A stretch of DNA of 64,000 nucleotides from Haliclystus octoradiatus (lineage: Eukaryota; Cnidaria; Staurozoa; Stauromedusae; Haliclystidae). The DNA lies in the NCBI GenBank assembly GCA_916610825.1, contig OU744453.1, positions 10,125,826 through 10,189,825 on the forward strand. The letters run 5' to 3'. A program made the translations under genes and the position numbers. Below the pieces are notes generated by a model. That model searched no databases. It was not told the origin of the DNA and saw nothing but the letters and a program-made list of their open reading frames with translations. This document shows positions 11,065 to 21,803 of this stretch, piece by piece (the stretch's first letter is position 1; every line of letters starts with the position of its first letter).

Positions 11065-11324
11065 TAATTTTAAACTCTGTTGTGTGTTCTAGTGTGTTTC
11101 TTAGTTCGTTTAGTATTCTTAGTGTGTTCATTGTGTTTCAATGTTCTTAGTTGAATGTTGAATGTTTCAATATTTAAAAGTTTTATGATGTTGGAATGTC
11201 CAATGTTTAGTGTTCAATATTTAAAAGTTCCAAAATGTTGGAATGTTCAATGGTTTATGTTCAGTATTTTAAAATCTTACTTTTTTAGTTCAGTCTCTTC
11301 AGTTTTGGGTAATCCAATTCCTTG

Positions 11325-11455
11325 TGTTCAGTTCCATTTCTTGTGTTTATTTCCATTTCTCGTGTGTAGTTCCATAGTTCCACTCTTGTGTTTATAGTTC
11401 CATTTCTTGTGTTTAGTTCCATTTCTTGTGTTTAGTTCCATTTCTTGTGTTTTCT
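11325..11455. repeat. about 19-bp tandem repeat
   Basis: Repeated 'agttccatttcttgtgttt' units, five or more with variation. Part of the interior of the G1 non-autonomous element. Confidence 0.7.
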
Positions 11456-11637
11456 GCGTATTTTGATTAGTTACGTAAAATGCCATTGTTCTTCAGTGTG
11501 GAAATCAATCTAGTTATATTGTTTTGATGCCGCGGTCGTGAATAAAATGTTGTGTTCAATTCCATGTTGTAATAAAATACTTTCAGATTTTATTATGTTG
11601 TAAAGTCTTGAAGATTATTCATAATTAGTTGTTATTG

Positions 11638-11706
11638 TAATTCGACGGACCAATTGACGAGTTGTTCTTATAATTCGACGGACCAATTGATGAGTTGTTC
11701 TTATAA
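11638..11706 (-). repeat. 33-bp repeats carrying the G1 primer-binding site
   Basis: Two units of 'ataattcgacggaccaattgatgagttgttctt', each containing the complement of the PBS plus the last bases of the LTR (ctcatcaattggtccgtcg on the minus strand). The same units recur at 12176-12229 next to the 5' LTR, bracketing the LINE fragment. Confidence 0.75.
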
Positions 11707-11808
11707 TTCTCATCATCTCTTTACGTCAAATTAGTATGTACAATTAAAAGATATTTATAAATATATACATAATTATTGAACGTCGTAACAAAAATAGTAA
11801 CTTTAAGT

Positions 11809-12170
11809 TTATTTACATAATTTAACTACATTATTTCTCCAGCCATCACGGTTATTCGCTTTGGACATGACATTATTTGGTTGTATGTACATGGCGCCAA
11901 GATCGTTCGTAAATTGTCCAACATAGGTGTTCATAAGAGCGCCTCCCCTTCTCAGTGGTTCGGTCGGTTGATTGTCAGGATTCAGTGACATAGCCAGAGG
12001 ACAGGTTGGGCGTCTTAAGGCGTGGCCAATGAGCGAGAGGCGAAGATTACGTATGCGCTTCTGTGCAGCCTTCAATCCCGTCAGATTATATAAATCTTTG
12101 TTGCTGATAACATTGGGGAATCTGATATCCACTGCATATCGAATAAGTGCTCTGTGGGAGGCATCTACTT
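11809..12170 (-). pseudogene. captured LINE reverse-transcriptase C-terminus
   Basis: The minus-strand frame encodes the region downstream of the RT core in non-LTR elements: LYNLTGLKAAQKRIRNLR, IGHALRRPTCPLA, a RRGG turn, and a terminal NNRDGWRNNVVKLCK ('DR..W...V') block. There is no catalytic core. Upstream the open frame simply runs through the PBS repeats (VRRII... repeats), which are not coding. The fragment sits inside an LTR element and is probably inert cargo. Confidence 0.6.
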
Positions 12171-12175
12171 GCTCT

Positions 12176-12229
12176 GCTATAATTCGACGGACCAATTGAT
12201 GAGTTGTTCTTATAATTCGACGGACCAAT
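12176..12229 (-). other. primer-binding site, duplicated
   Basis: Adjoining the 5' LTR on the minus strand: TTGGTCCGTCGAATTATA, then a second copy 33 bp further in. Its complement ends TTCGACGGACCA, as expected for a tRNA 3' end with CCA. Confidence 0.6.
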
Positions 12230-12517
12230 TGATGAGAACTGTAGAATTATGTTGAAGAAATAATAATAACAACGTAGGTTGAATTGATTTATATATTTCT
12301 TCTTATGAATAATAATAGTAATTCCAAGTTGATATGTTGATAGTAGACTGTACATTAAGTTCTCATAGTTTTCATAGTTTTCATTTACTGTATTTATAGT
12401 GTTTAGATAAATGCTAGAAGCTGCTAGATCATGCACGGTCATTGTGAGTCATGCGGGGAGTCATGTAGGTTCTCCTATGTTCTAGAATGTTCTAGATGGT
12501 TCAGGAAGGTTCCTACA
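12230..12517 (-). repeat. 5' LTR of non-autonomous G1 element
   Basis: 288 bp, the same length as its partner at 10271-10558, and highly similar to it. Confidence 0.85.
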
Positions 12518-12521
12518 CATT

Positions 12522-13490
12522 CTAAGGTCAAGAGATTTGGAATTTGAAACCAGGGTGCACTTTTAATACTCCGTGCAGATAATTGCGGGACTCCTCTATG
12601 TTTATTTCACGCCTCGATAACATTGTATTGGAATTTATATTACTATTATTGCAAATTTCCTTACGTATAAATGCAAATGATTTGTAACAGTCTTGGCCTG
12701 AGCAATCAGTTTAGTATGGACGTAGGCATGGAAGACCAAATGGATTTGTGATGGTGTAAACAAAAGAAGTTGTTTTTTTACGTTGTCTGCATATAGGATG
12801 CAGAGTGACGTCAGGGTGCAAAATAAAGTAGGTTGGTGAACAGTGAAGCTTGGCCTCGAGGTCGTATCATTCCAACCTTGATTCCACCAACAACTTTCTT
12901 CTTTGTTGCAAAATCTAAATGATAATTTTGAAAGTTTAAACAACAGATCATCATATTCATTGGTTGAAGATAAGATATTTGCATTTTTTATCAATTCGAT
13001 TAATCTGCTATTGGCGCAGTTCATCTGAAGTTAAAAATAGCCTGTAAAGTTTGTATTGACTTCAAACGAATATTGCACTCAAAGATTGAAAAGGTAGGAA
13101 TATTGTAGTTCCTACTGGTTCCTATTGGCTATTGCAAAGGCTTTCTTAGATTTTAGACTCTTATAGAGACTTATTTTGATGGCTGCCAACGATTTATTAA
13201 TTGTGTTTATGAAGATCATGCATGCTAATCTACTTATTACCTTCTACTTGGTATATGTTTCCTAATATCTAATAAATAGACTGCGTCAACAAAGCGGCTT
13301 GCTTCAAATATATATGCAGGCTCTGCTCTGTCTGCATTCTGTAGCGGTAGCCTAGAGGCTATATAATGATGTAATGATGTAATTGTAGCCAATTGGCTAT
13401 ATCAGATCCAGTACCTGAGTAGGCCTACATGGAACACGTAAACAACAGTAGGCCTAGGCATATTCTATAACAACGCATCATACAATGACA
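12522..13490. other. no gene recognised
   Basis: Spacer between the two G1 elements. A 129-codon minus frame (13024-12635) has no recognised motif and I treat it as chance. No repeat recognised. Confidence 0.4.
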
Positions 13491-13495
13491 TTGCC

Positions 13496-13791
13496 TGTGC
13501 AGGAACCTTCCCGAACCCTCTTGACATTCTAGAACATAGGATAACCTACATGACTCATATAATGACAATGTATCATCTATAGTGACAACGCAGTTTCTAG
13601 CTTTCTTTTAAAACACTATAAATAGGCCTACAGAAAGTGTAGAATATAAATTATCTTATTATCTTTAAACTAACTTACTATCAACATATCAACTTGGAAT
13701 TAATATTATTATTCATAAGAAGAAATATATAAATCAATTCAACCTACGTTGTTATTATTGTTTCTTCAACATAATTCTACAGTTCTCATCA
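13496..13791 (+). repeat. 5' LTR of old G1 element
   Basis: Starts TGTGCAGGAACC and ends TTCTCATCA. Matches the solo LTR at 8233-8517 and the inverted LTRs at 10271 and 12230. Confidence 0.8.
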
Positions 13792-13874
13792 ATTGATCCG
13801 TCAAATTTTCTGGAGATTCTCTTGTTATTTTTTTATCATTACATCCAACATTCTACATAGACTTTTCATTTATC

Positions 13875-14361
13875 ATGCCTGAGAATCAAGAACAACCACA
13901 ACAAATTGATAGTGCCAACGCCGTTGAACAACAAAACACACAAGTAGGACGCATCTGAGTCAAAATTTCAACGTTTTATCGTAACAGTTCTGCTGCTTGG
14001 TTTCGTCAACTGGAAAGCCAATTCACGCTTGCTGGAATCATCAGAACAGATACCAAATTTCACTACTTGGTGTCTCATCTACCAGAAGACATCGCTGCTT
14101 TGGCTTTGACCAATGAAACGGCGTCTGATTATGCCACACTCAAAACAAGCGTATTACAACTGGTCGCTGAAATCGCAGATACAATGTTAAGTCTTCATAA
14201 CCAAAATGCAATCAACACTGTCCATTCTCCACCACCACAATCTTCTAATCAACTCACTCAGCAAAGTCGAATATCTCTATCATCGCAAGAACTTCCATAT
14301 GGTATACAAGCATTTCATTCAAAACAACAACCGGGAATTTGCCATTCACAATTATTTTATG
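13875..14361 (+). pseudogene. gag remnant of old G1 element
   Basis: ATG at 13875 opens a Gln-rich leader, an in-frame TGA stops it at 13956-13958, and the same frame then runs to 14361. Capsid-like features include SSAWFRQLESQFTLAGI and TKFHYLVSHLPEDI, typical of Ty3/gypsy Gag. The last residues (GICHSQLFYG) look like the start of a nucleocapsid region that is cut by the inserted sequence. Non-functional. Confidence 0.7.
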
Positions 14362-14393
14362 GCTGAGATAATCGATTAGTCGAGGACAAGAAT

Positions 14394-15191
14394 AGCCTGT
14401 GTTCAGACTAAAACGTTTCTGATGGAAAGTGTAAAGTCTGCGTAGCCGACAAAACAAAGCTGTTTTGCTGACACTGCACTAGACTTGCAAAAGCAGTGAC
14501 TCAATCCTATTGGTTAGCTTTGCTCATGTGGTGTTAATTCGATGTCAGCCAACCAGATTGTGGGTATCAGTCATGTGATAAACAAAAGTGGGGCCACATT
14601 TAGGAAGACTTTCGGATTTGGAGACAATCTCTTTTTTATGAAAATATACAACGTATTTGTGAGGAGTTAAATCTACTTTGAAATCCATTAACAGTTATAT
14701 TTCAGTGGAGAAAACTTCAAAGAAACTATTGACAACTAATGTTTTAGTTTCACATGAATTTGTATCAATCCTTTTCGAACGTACGAAGCACTTCGAACAT
14801 TTGGTGAGCGAGTAGGAATGTCACTTTAGAAAGTCAACAAAAATTTACAAATATAGGAATTATAACATTGGTATTTTATAATATCGGGACACAAATGATC
14901 AATCCTTCCTTCGGTTAGACAATATACTATACAAATAGCACAATTTCTACTCAATTTTTGTCTCGAATGAGTGTCATAGACTTCGTCTGTTTTCAGCGAT
15001 TTATTCCCAAGCTTGAGTGTTTTTTCATGTTTAACGTGTAAACGTGATTTTCAATCACACAACTGAGACCGGAAATTAAGGTTTTTACAAGGCGGCACCA
15101 GTCTAGCACAGTGTCAGCAAAACAGCTTTGTTCGGTCGGCTACGCAGACTTTACACTTTCCATCAGAAACGTTTTAGTCTGGACGCAGGCT
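14394..15191. mobile_element. Mutator-like MITE, 11-bp TSD
   Basis: A 798-bp element with about 92-bp inverted repeats (14394-14485 and 15191-15100) starting AGCCTG and containing AGACTAAAACGTTTCTGATG and AAGTGTAAAGTCTGCG. It is flanked by a perfect 11-bp duplication AGGACAAGAAT (14383-14393 and 15192-15202). Long TIRs and a 9-11 bp TSD fit Mutator-like elements. No transposase. It sits inside the gag-pol gap of the old G1 gypsy. Confidence 0.8.
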
Positions 15192-15202
15192 AGGACAAGA
15201 AT

Positions 15203-15756
15203 CAATTCAGAATCGATTAATCATTCAAAAACAATAGACCTATTGTTTTCCGAGTTTTGTATGTCATCAGCGGTTGAAAGTTTTAAACATTTTTACGGCT
15301 TTTGTAGGCCTACTTCATTTCTTCCGAAATTATTCATTATAAAGTTTACATGAATGGCGTTTTCCTCGTGAAATAAATAAAATTAATTCACTTCAAATAT
15401 GTTTGATTATCTCATCGTGTTAATTTGTATTTCACTTATCAATTTTTTTTGTCGCGTGTTTTTGGTTTTTCGTAAGCGCTAATAGATTTAAAATTTTCAA
15501 TACCATTTTCTTCATTGAAAAAAATAGAATAACATGCAAATACTGAATCAATGATGAAATTCCAAAACAATTTGTGTTTAGGTTTAGAATTAAGAGAATA
15601 AATTTGAATGACTTGAACTAAAATAAACTGTTCTTACCCTTACGTGTTTTCGAACATGTTTTTATCATAACCTCTTGAGGATAACAATAGACAATATCAG
15701 AAATGGTGTCAAATGGCGTGGCAAATAATTAACGGAGTTGAATTACAATGCTTCGC
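15203..15756. other. spacer inside nested insertions
   Basis: AT-rich sequence between the MITE and the G2 element. 'cagaatcgattaatcattc' here and 'cgattaatcaattc' at about 20390 resemble each other, perhaps ends of a larger element inserted into G1. No coding signal. Confidence 0.35.
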
Positions 15757-15961
15757 TGTTGTGCCTCATTTCGATTCTCAGCCTCTTAATTAAATCTGTA
15801 GGACATTGATTCTAGAATTAGAATGTGAAGTATGCGGTGGGAAGAACATGCGATTATATATGAATATACATCTTAAAGTTATTATGAAACATTTGTATTA
15901 TCTGTGTCTTTATCTATGATCTATCATACACAGCATTTGGATTGAGACTCGAAGCTCAACA
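15757..15961 (+). repeat. 5' LTR of G2
   Basis: 205 bp, TGTTGTGCC...GCTCAACA. Confidence 0.9.
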
Positions 15962-15979
15962 TTGGCGCAGCTGATAGGA
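15962..15979 (+). other. primer-binding site of G2
   Basis: TTGGCGCAGCTGATAGGA directly after the LTR. G3 at 59062 has the related TGGCACAGCTGATA. Confidence 0.7.
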
Positions 15980-16013
15980 TATATTCTAAAGTATTATTAT
16001 ACTGTGTATGATT

Positions 16014-16290
16014 ATGGCATAATTCCGTGGAAAGCTACCAGAATTTTTCAACCCCAAACAACACAATGTGTATGACAAATTCATAAATTGGAAGTCTATG
16101 TTCAATATTTACATGGCTGCAACTGATTTAGATCTGAAAACTCCAGCAAAGCAAGTCGAGATTTTATATAACGTGGCTGGCGAAGATTTTAGAAAATTTG
16201 CACAAACAAATATCACATTTACGGCTGACATGCCCGAAACAGTAGACAACATTTTGTCTGGATTGGAAACCACAAAGGAGACATCTCAGT
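16014..16290 (+). pseudogene. gag N-terminal part of G2
   Basis: The likely start ATG at 16014 is followed within three codons by TAA (16020-16022). The frame then runs on with FFNPKQHN and W..MFNIYMAATDLD, a gypsy Gag capsid start. It meets a stop at 16293, where the coding frame shifts by one base. Confidence 0.7.
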
Positions 16291-17630
16291 TATAGATGCA
16301 AGTTATTAGATTTAAAACAAGGGACTGATCAACACATTCACGAATTTCTACAGTCATTACGTTCTGTGTACGAGGAGACTGGATACACGGATGCGACGCT
16401 TACGGGAGAGTTATTGTTACGAGATTTACTAATACGAGGACTACACTCTGCAGACGCAAAAAGACTTATCATGCAGCAGAATGTAGATACTCTGACAATT
16501 GCAGAATGTACTAAGCTAATATCTACATTCGAGACTGTAAAACCAGTTATTGTGACAGATTTGGCTGCCGCAACGACATCTGACAATTGTAAATACTGCG
16601 GTAGACAGCATATATACGGACAGTGCCCTGCTTACGAAAAAACCTGCACGAATTGTGAACGTAAAAATCATTTTGCAATTGTCTGCAGATCAAAGAGTAG
16701 CAAAGATAAAAGATCACTTGAAAAAGAATCTAAAAGGATTGACAAAAGAAAAGGCAGAAAATCGGACAACAAACGTAGGCCACAAGCAGCTGCGTTGCAC
16801 ACTGACAGTTCTGACACTGATGACAGTTCATTTGCAGTAGATTCTACAAAGCCAGGCAAAACGGCGTATGTAACGCTGTGGTCTAGAGGTAAGCCAGTAC
16901 AATTTCTTATTGACCCTGGCTCGACATGTACAATGGTGCCTAACAAAAATTTAAAAGATTCCAAGGATTTTATTTCCCTCAAAGATGCCCATGTCAGGCC
17001 TTGGAACAGTAAACCAATTCGTGTTACAGTGCAAGGTACAATAAAATTGTCTGCAACACCACAGCATAAATCTATTTCGGTTGCGGCTAAGACAATAGAT
17101 AATTTAAAATGCCCGTTGTTAGCGTATCACGATTATTTAGAGCTCGGTGGTCAGCCTTTATCGCTGCCTACAGAGTTTGCTGTAGAAATAAATGCTGTTG
17201 AGCCGTTAGGAACTATTGGTGCTGCAACAATCGCAATTAAACATAATAGTCGTCCAGTTATTCAAGGAGCCAGAAAATTAGCGTTTAGGCTTCATAATCC
17301 TGTTTCTGAGGAACTAGACAGAATGATAGAAATGAAAATTATTGAACGAGTGACGGGCCCTACTAAATGGCTATCACCTATCGTAGTTGTATGGAGAAAG
17401 AACGGAAAGCCACGAATTTGCGGCGATTTTAGAAAATTGAATGAGTGCATTAGTCGTGAACGATTTGTTATCCCTATAGCGGAATCGTTTTTTGCAAATT
17501 TACATGGCGCAACAATATTCTCTACCCTCGATATAGAATCAGGGTTTAATCAAATAAAATTAGACGAAGCGTCATCTGAGTTGACTACAATAGCCACTCA
17601 TCGAGGTAATTATCGTTATTTACGACTTTC
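16291..17630 (+). pseudogene. gag-pol of G2: zinc knuckles, protease, RT N-half
   Basis: In order: the rest of the capsid; two CCHC-type knuckles (CKYCGRQHIYGQC, CTNCERKNHFAIVC); a basic KRKGRKSDNKRR stretch; the aspartic protease site FLIDPGSTCTMV (DPG where DTG/DSG is usual); then RT with WLSPIVVVWRKNGKPRICGD and FSTLDIESGFNQI. A one-base insertion in the TTT run at 17627-17629 breaks the frame just before the conserved PFG motif, which is readable in the next frame. Enzyme is dead as encoded. Confidence 0.85.
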
Positions 17631-19605
17631 CGTTCGGTGTCAGTTCGGCACCCGAGATTTTCCAACGCACAATGTCAGATCACTTATCGGATCTATCCGG
17701 CTGTCGTGTCTACATAGATGACATATTAGTGTATGGTAATGACCGGAAAGAACATGACGAACGATTAGCTATTGCAATGGCTCGTTTGAAAACCATTGGT
17801 GCTAAACTAAATAAATCAACATGTAAAATAGCACAGGATAAATTAATGTATTTAGGGCATACTATATCTGCTAGTGGAATATCCCCAGATACATCTAAAA
17901 TTACTGAAGCGTTAGACATGTCACCACCTAATAACACAACCGAGGCTCGGCGCCTTCTAGGTATGCTTAATTACATGCAGAAATTTCTGCCTGATTTATC
18001 TACGCACGTCAAAGCAATTAGAGATATTTTGAAAGGCGAATTTAACGTTGATGCTGTTCATAACGCTTGGACTGTTGTCAAAGAATGTTTACGTCGTGCT
18101 GCAACTAAAACTTTGTCGTTTTATGCGCCAGATGCAAAAACTGCAATTCTGTCCGATGCAAGCCCTTAGGGTTTAGGTGCAGTATTATTACAGCTGCACG
18201 ATAATGGGTGGAAACCTGTGTTAACGGCCAGTCGCTCGCTCACGACTACAGAGCAGAAATATTCACAGATGGAAAGAGAATTGTTAGCAATAGTGTTCGG
18301 AGCAAATCGATTCCGACAGTTTATTATCGGTGGCACTTGCGAATTTTGGACTGATCATAAGCCTTTAGAAGCAATATGGACTAAACCTTTAGATGCTATA
18401 CCACCGCGACTTCAGCGGATGATGCTACGTCTTGCACCATTTGGATCCGAGATCCTTTATAAACCGGCAAAAGAACCGATGAACCGATTACCGGATACTC
18501 TATCGCGGTCACCAGCACACGACAGTACACCTGAGTTAACAGAAGCAGAGTACAACCAAGTAGCGTTTGTCACTTTGGAATCTGCAGGTACATTATTATT
18601 ATCAACACAAGAAATTAATGAAATAGCAGCTATAAATACTTATGATGATGAGGATGAATACATTATACAACAACATCAATTTGTAACATTAGATGACGTT
18701 TCGAAAGAAACCACCCATGGTAATGCATTGTCTTGTGTCATTAACACCATTGAAACAAATGACTGGTCAGGTTTACCTGATTCACTTGATTGCTATATTA
18801 AAGAACGACACAATTTAACTGTATTAAATGAGCCGAGAATACTTTTAAGAGGAAATCAAATTGTTATTCCATCATCATTACGTGAAAATCTTGTGAAACT
18901 AGCACATGATAGTCATCTCGGTGTTAAATCTACACTTGCCCAACTAAGTTCTGTTTGGTGGCCGGGATTGTCAAGCGACGTGAATTCTTCCTTAGATCAT
19001 TGTGACATCTGCAAAGAATTTCAAGAAAGAATTCCTGATCTTGAACTTCAGCCATCAGCAATTCTACCACCATGGCACACAATTGCCACAGATATATTCC
19101 ACGTTGATCGTAAACCATTTTTGTCTGTGGTGGACTATGGATCCCGCTTTCCAGAAGTATATCCTTTGCGAAAGGAGAAAGCCTCTGAGATTATAGATGC
19201 GCTTGAGGCTATTTTTTCAATGCATGCCCCAACTTTTGAAATCATGAGTGACAATGGTCCACAATTCACTTCCGATGATTTCAAATCATTCTGTAAATCA
19301 TGGGGTGTTAGAATTCGACATTCTGCACCGCGTTATGCAAAATCAAACGGTATGATAGAACGATTCCATCGCACTTTCAAGCGTTGTTGGCATCGTTTGA
19401 ACCATTTAAATGACAAACATCGTTTAAGACGCGCACTATATATACTACGTACTACTTATCATCGCACAATAGGAACTTCTCCGTTACATGCGTTAATAGG
19501 TCGTAAAACCATAACTCCAATTCCAGCTTTGATCGAAAATAAAATTATCAATGAACGTCATCAGCGCACCGCTAAAGCCGTCATTAAATTAGCGCACGAT
19601 TCAAC
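17631..19605 (+). pseudogene. pol of G2: RT C-half, RNase H, integrase
   Basis: Continues in a new frame. RT catalytic YIDD box (CRVYIDDILVYG), thumb/connection; RNase H starts SDASP and is cut by TAG at 18167-18169, then resumes with EQKYSQMERELLAIVFG and WTDHKPLEAIW. Integrase has an HHCC zinc site (HDSHLG...CDICKEF), and a catalytic core with TDIFHVD, MSDNGPQFTSDDF and GMIERFHRTFKRC, so the DDE triad is present. The frame is lost in an A6 run at 19606-19611. Confidence 0.85.
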
Positions 19606-19889
19606 AAAAAATTGCTCCATTTGTTCAGCCAAACGTTGGTGAGCGAGTTGCGATTAGAAATATTAATGACATAAATAGCCCTATTTGTGGACATGTACAA
19701 TCAGCCACTTCTCGCCGCGTTGAGGTGTGCACTGAATCAGGTCGAAATTTAATACGGGCACGTGCTCAAGTGATTACACCGTTAAGAACAAGTGAGCAAA
19801 CCGTCTCAGATGCATCACAAAGAACACGCAGTGGACGAATCGTGAAAGCTCCAACTCGTTTTGATCCATCAGATCCTACCACTCATTAA
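19606..19889 (+). pseudogene. integrase C-terminal tail of G2
   Basis: After the frameshift the next frame continues IAPFVQPNVGERVAIRN, then TSRRVEVCTESGRNLIRARAQV, a C-terminal integrase tail, ending in SGRIVKAPTRFDP and TAA at 19887-19889. Confidence 0.75.
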
Positions 19890-19997
19890 CGGAACCGTTT
19901 TAATAACTTAGTTTAACCGTGAAGGTTTTATTACATTTTTATATCTTATTAATTAACTTTACTTATATGGCAATTTATTAAATTTTTATTTACTTTA

Positions 19998-20011
19998 GAA
20001 GAAGGGGCAAG
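19998..20011 (+). other. polypurine tract of G2
   Basis: GAAGAAGGGGCAAG abuts the 3' LTR. Confidence 0.8.
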
Positions 20012-20216
20012 TGTTGTGCCTCATTTCGATTCTCAGCCTCCTAATTAAATATGTAGGACATTGATTCTAGAATTAGAATGTGAAATATGCGGTGCGAAGA
20101 ACATGCGATTATATATGAATATACATCTTAAAGTTATTATGAAGCATTTGTATTATCTGTGTCTTTATCTATGATCTATCATACACAGCATTCGGATTGA
20201 GACTCGAAGCTCAACA
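20012..20216 (+). repeat. 3' LTR of G2
   Basis: 205 bp, same ends as the 5' LTR. Confidence 0.9.
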
Positions 20217-20489
20217 GCGATGTAAACAAACATTTACGATCTATTCAAAGAACGTCTAATTGCAAAGGAATAAATCAAAGAAGCTTTGTTTTCAATAAAT
20301 AAGACCTACATTTAGAAATAACAGAACATTATAGAAATAATAACTATTTTATTGTACAAAAAAACGCTTAAGAAACAAAAAAACATTAACGATTAATCAA
20401 TTCAAAATTTCATAATCGATTCATGAAACATATAAATCGAACCCACCACTACCCACATTCCAATGAACACCAACCAACCACAATGACAA

Positions 20490-21243
20490 ACAATGGCAGA
20501 AACCCACGCACATCACTTGACTCATCGCCTGTCTGATCGTCTAATGCAGAAGTTTGCCAACAACAGGGAAACGCCTAAGCGATGTCATAGCAATTGTAAA
20601 TGACAGTGCCATCTTTATGGCAGTCAAACAATGTCTTGAACTTGATGTAAAACTGGATAACACGTACCATAAATTCTTGTTGACACTGGAGCTGCCTGTT
20701 CAATAATTCCACCACATGTACCGGTACTTCATCATCTAATCGAAGAAACTGGAATTCAATTGGTTACTGCCACTGGTGCCTCTATTCCTGTTTCTGGGAA
20801 AGTTCAATTGGAAATATCAATTAAATGTTTATGCCGATCATTTCAATGGACTTTCTTAGTTGCTAATGTCACTCAACCTCTACTTGGATGTGATTTTTTG
20901 TCACTTTATGGCCTGATTGTCGACTGCCAAAATAGACTTCTAAGAGATCCACTAACTAAATTCCATGCATCATGTCTGGCCATCAGCTCAATTCAACTTC
21001 ATCAATTACTACTACGACCTCAATTACCTGAATCTACACCTGCCTCCATACAGTCCATGGCACAAGACTACAAAAATATCTTGGTGTCCCATTGACTGTC
21101 ACTGGTCCCTCATCAACATCATCATCTGTACCTCACAGCACTGTTCATGTCATCGATACTAGAAAAATCAGCCAACTCATGCCAAAGCTTGTCAACTGCG
21201 TCCTGCAATGCTGAAATATGCTCAAGAAGAATTTCAAAAGTTA
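20490..21243 (+). pseudogene. protease and RT start of old G1 element
   Basis: Broken frames around 20660-21150 encode a retroviral-type protease: a D-TGA active-site region near 20680, then GIQLVTATGASIPVSGKV and LLGCDFLSLYGLIVDC, the conserved flap and C-terminal LLGxDF motif. Reading on in another frame gives CQLRPAMLKYAQEEFQKLL, the linker into RT. Homology stops near 21243. Continues the gag at 13875. Confidence 0.65.
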
Positions 21244-21249
21244 TTGTAT

Positions 21250-21775
21250 TTCTTCGTCTAAGAAATTTGTGAAATCGGTAGATTACCGGCACTCTGGTTT
21301 GATTTGATTTGCTATTGCAGGAAACTTGTTTGTTCAGTATGAAATATGATTTAGACACCAAATAAGAACACTGGTTGATGTATTCAACAATCTATTTTAT
21401 ATAACCAAATACCATAAGAACGAAAGGTTTCTCTAAGAAATAATACAAATTAATTAATTATAGAGAATACATACTAAATTACTAAAGATAAATATACATA
21501 ACAAATTAAAGGAATAATTACCTCTGTGTTGCAGTCCAGAGCTTTACTGCACTGCTTATACAATAATGCTTTACCAATAATCACTGTTACTTATAATGTC
21601 AATCCTATCGCTAAGGACGTCTTCACTAGTCTACTTAATCTACTGTCTACATAAAAGGATATGATTAATATATTGGTTATTATAACAACGGAAATAAAAT
21701 ATTTACACAAAACAATGAACGTAGACTAACTAAAAAGAAAAGAAGACTAAATCCGATATATTTGGACGATTAGCA
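21250..21775. other. no gene recognised
   Basis: AT-rich spacer between the truncated gypsy and the LINE tail. Nothing supported. Confidence 0.4.
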
Positions 21776-21803
21776 ATTATAATAATAATAATAATAATAA
21801 TAT
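21776..21803. repeat. (ATA)n LINE tail microsatellite
   Basis: Tandem ATA at the 3' end of the minus-strand LINE. Confidence 0.8.

Larger units (their letters stand above)
10271..12517 (-). mobile_element. non-autonomous LTR element, family G1
   Basis: Complete minus-strand element bounded by two 288-bp LTRs and a 4-bp CATT duplication (10267-10270 and 12518-12521). In its own orientation: 5' LTR 12517-12230, primer-binding site TTGGTCCGTCGAATTATA just inside, about 1.67 kb of non-viral-looking interior, a purine tract GGCGGGGGGAGT next to the 3' LTR 10558-10271. The interior has no gag-pol. It holds a captured LINE reverse-transcriptase tail (12170-11809), PBS-containing 33-bp tandem repeats on both sides of that capture, and T/G-rich tandem repeats at 10925-11064 and 11325-11455. 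The element presumably relied on enzymes from a full-length G1 relative such as the one at 13496. Confidence 0.85.
15757..20216 (+). mobile_element. Ty3/gypsy retrotransposon G2, nearly full length
   Basis: A 4460-bp element: 205-bp LTRs (15757-15961, 20012-20216), PBS TTGGCGCAGCTGATAGG, gag, protease, RT, RNase H, integrase in Ty3/gypsy order, purine tract GAAGAAGGGGCAAG. The LTRs differ at six positions by eye (about 97% identical), so it is fairly young, yet it carries three frameshifts (about 16290, 17627-17629, 19606-19611) and two stops (16020, 18167). Flanks TTCGC and GCGAT are not a direct duplication. Confidence 0.9.
13496..21243 (+). mobile_element. old Ty3/gypsy element G1, interrupted and truncated
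   Basis: 5' LTR at 13496-13791, a PBS-like ATTGATCCGTCAAATT, gag from 13875, protease and the start of the reverse-transcriptase region at about 20490-21243. Sequence between 14362 and 20480 is foreign: a MITE (14394-15191), the complete G2 element (15757-20216) and possibly a hAT-like segment around them. No 3' LTR is seen; the element stops in pol near 21243. Confidence 0.7.

Noticed and set aside
12086-12442. 118-codon minus-strand frame across the LTR
   Set aside because: Spans LTR and PBS repeats; composition is that of the repeat, with no protein motif.
16338-16982. Minus-strand frames opposite the G2 pol gene
   Set aside because: Shadows of the plus-strand gag-pol frames.
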